A stretch of 7,409 nt of DNA, from assembly GCA_964597945.1 (NCBI GenBank), contig CAZRAD010000130.1, positions 1 through 7,409 on the forward strand. Reading direction: 5' to 3'. Numbering within the stretch: the stretch's first letter is position 1; the number at the start of each line of letters is the position of its first letter. This document shows positions 5,964 to 7,409 of the stretch, piece by piece. The position numbers and the translations under genes are program-made. The stretch comes from JAPEKQ01 sp964597945. GTDB lineage: Bacteria; Joyebacterota; Joyebacteria; Joyebacterales; Joyebacteraceae. The notes under the pieces were generated by a model, which did not search any database, was not told where the DNA came from, and worked only from the letters and a program-made list of their open reading frames with translations.

Positions 5964-7409
5964 ATGTTGAGATACACCCTTGCGGCTGTCGTGGTTCTGG
6001 CTCTGACCCTCGGCACCGCGGCGGCCGATGTCGTGATCAACGAGATCTACGTTGACTCGGCCGGCACGTACGATGGAGCCGAGTTCATCGAGCTCTACAA
6101 CGACTCGGCGACGCCCGTCAGTCTCGACGGGTACGTTCTTGCGGGTCCGGAGTACGAGCAGCTCTGCGGCGGTGAGGATCGCTGGCAGTTCCCTGCCGGC
6201 ACGACGATCGGCGCCTATGAATATATCGTCGTCACGAAGGACGCGCACGACGGCGATGACGGTTTCTTCGAGGAGTTCGGGATCGAGGCGGACTTCGAGA
6301 TGTTCGACCCATCCTTCTTCGCCGACCATGACTACCTGTTCGTTCCGAACATGGTTCTTCTCGACGATGACCCGGGCACGGGCTTCAGCGATGAGATCCA
6401 GCTGGTCGGCGGCAGGGGCTACGGTATCATGTGCGGCACCACGAGTCACGCGGACGTCGTCTACCTCTACACGACGGCCTCGCTGACGACGCTCGTTGAC
6501 CTCGTCGAGTACATGGATCCCAACTACTGCACGACAGATCCATGTTTCGGCGACGACGGTCTTGTCGACAACGCGTTCGAGGGCGTCCCGTTCCTTGGCA
6601 ACTCCCTTGGCCGTGACGCCACAAGCGCGGACACCGACAACTCGAACGTCGACTGGTCGCTTCAGGCTCCGACGCCGGGCGCGGTGAACGTTGAAAACAC
6701 GCCGCCGTGGATCAGTACCGTGCGCTATGCGCCGATCCCCCCGACGTCGCTCGACAACGTCGAGATCTCAGCAACCGTCACCGACAACGGCACGATCGAC
6801 TCGGTGAACGTCTACTACAACATGGAGACGACGGGCAGCGGGTGGGCGATGGCTCCTGCTTCCGCGGTTGGCGACGTCTACACCGCCCAGCTTCCGCTCA
6901 TGCCTGACGGCGAGCAGGTTGCCTACTTCGTCCGGGCGATCGACGACAACGGAGCGAAGCTGAGCTACCCGGCGGAGGGCTTCACGGGCCCGTACCACTT
7001 CTCGGTCGGCTACACAACCATCTACGACATCCAGTACGTGGATGAGGGTCTCACGGATTCACCCAAGATGGGTCAGTCCGTCAACGTGACCGGTATCGTG
7101 ACAGCGGGCGTTGGCGACTTCTCGACGTCGTTCTGCATGATCCAGGAGGGCAACGGTCCGTTCGAGGGCATCAAGGTCTTCAACACCTACGACGTTCCGA
7201 TCGATGTGAACGTCGGCGACGAGATCACGGCGTGCGGCATCGTCACCGAGTACTACGGTGAGACCGAGCTCTACCTCCACTTCGACGAGGCGCTTGTTGT
7301 GCACTCGACAGGCAACGCGACGAGCTACGCATCGGTCACGACCGGTGACCTCTACCCCGAGCCGACAGGCACGCCGGAGTATCTGGCGGAGCCGTGGGAG
7401 GGGCAGATC
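5964..7409 (+). CDS. Secreted multidomain protein, 3' truncated by the window: lamin-tail, Ig-like and OB-fold domains
   Basis: The frame stays open for 482 codons to the last base, so the C-terminus lies outside the window. Residues 1-21 are a signal peptide (MLRYTLAAVVVLALTLGTAAA). Residues 22-242 form a lamin-tail domain: VVINEIYVDSAG, then GAEFIELYNDS and VSLDGYVL at the start, NSLGRDA (213-219) and the closing APTPGAVN. Four cysteines here (68, 157, 189, 194) may form disulfides. Residues about 246-349 look like an Ig/FnIII-like domain (TPPWISTVRYAP, then VEISATVTDNG and VAYFVRAIDDNGA). Residues 350-446 resemble an OB-fold: VNVTGIVTAGVG, then CMIQEGNGPFEGIKVFN, VNVGDEITACGIV and TEYYGETEL. 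LTD plus OB-fold occurs in extracellular nucleases such as the ExeM/NucH type, where an exonuclease-endonuclease-phosphatase domain follows, but also in non-enzymatic surface proteins with sorting tails. No catalytic domain is visible, so nuclease activity is only a possibility. It has its own promoter and leader. Confidence 0.88.
   Translation, partial: MLRYTLAAVVVLALTLGTAAADVVINEIYVDSAGTYDGAEFIELYNDSATPVSLDGYVLAGPEYEQLCGGEDRWQFPAGTTIGAYEYIVVTKDAHDGDDGFFEEFGIEADFEMFDPSFFADHDYLFVPNMVLLDDDPGTGFSDEIQLVGGRGYGIMCGTTSHADVVYLYTTASLTTLVDLVEYMDPNYCTTDPCFGDDGLVDNAFEGVPFLGNSLGRDATSADTDNSNVDWSLQAPTPGAVNVENTPPWISTVRYAPIPPTSLDNVEISATVTDNGTIDSVNVYYNMETTGSGWAMAPASAVGDVYTAQLPLMPDGEQVAYFVRAIDDNGAKLSYPAEGFTGPYHFSVGYTTIYDIQYVDEGLTDSPKMGQSVNVTGIVTAGVGDFSTSFCMIQEGNGPFEGIKVFNTYDVPIDVNVGDEITACGIVTEYYGETELYLHFDEALVVHSTGNATSYASVTTGDLYPEPTGTPEYLAEPWEGQI

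Overview
This GC-rich window reads as chromosomal DNA of a diderm (Gram-negative) bacterium. All four genes lie on the + strand, and all four products start with a Sec-type signal peptide and lack a lipobox Cys. Two look like outer-membrane beta-barrels ending in an aromatic residue. Lamin-tail-domain secreted proteins next to FadL/PorV-like barrels and a barrel with helix-hairpin-helix (HhH) domains suggest the FCB group or a related uncultured phylum (Eisenbacteria/Krumholzibacteriota/Latescibacteria-like). This placement is inference from gene content.

Layout. Positions 1-5558 hold three tightly spaced genes, probably one transcription unit: (i) an 825-aa exported protein with two ComEA-like HhH units followed by a predicted beta-barrel; (ii) a 408-aa OmpP1/FadL-like barrel protein; (iii) a 586-aa exported bifunctional metallophosphatase/5'-nucleotidase. 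Positions 5559-5963 are non-coding: a GC-rich hairpin terminator, a 14-nt tandem repeat, a near-consensus sigma70 promoter with an extended -10, and a ~160-nt leader that can fold and whose Shine-Dalgarno sequence sits in a small hairpin. From 5964 to the window end runs a fourth, truncated gene encoding a secreted multidomain protein: lamin-tail domain, Ig-like domain, then an OB-fold of the kind found in extracellular nucleases.

How the genes might work together (inference). A cell-envelope HhH protein could bind DNA, an OB-fold/LTD protein could be or accompany an extracellular nuclease, and the 5'-nucleotidase would dephosphorylate nucleotides, with a barrel for small-molecule passage. 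That would form an extracellular DNA/nucleotide scavenging locus. Only the 5'-nucleotidase family assignment is strong. The missing 3' end of the fourth gene is decisive for this idea.

No tRNA, rRNA, CRISPR, insertion sequence or phage feature was seen.
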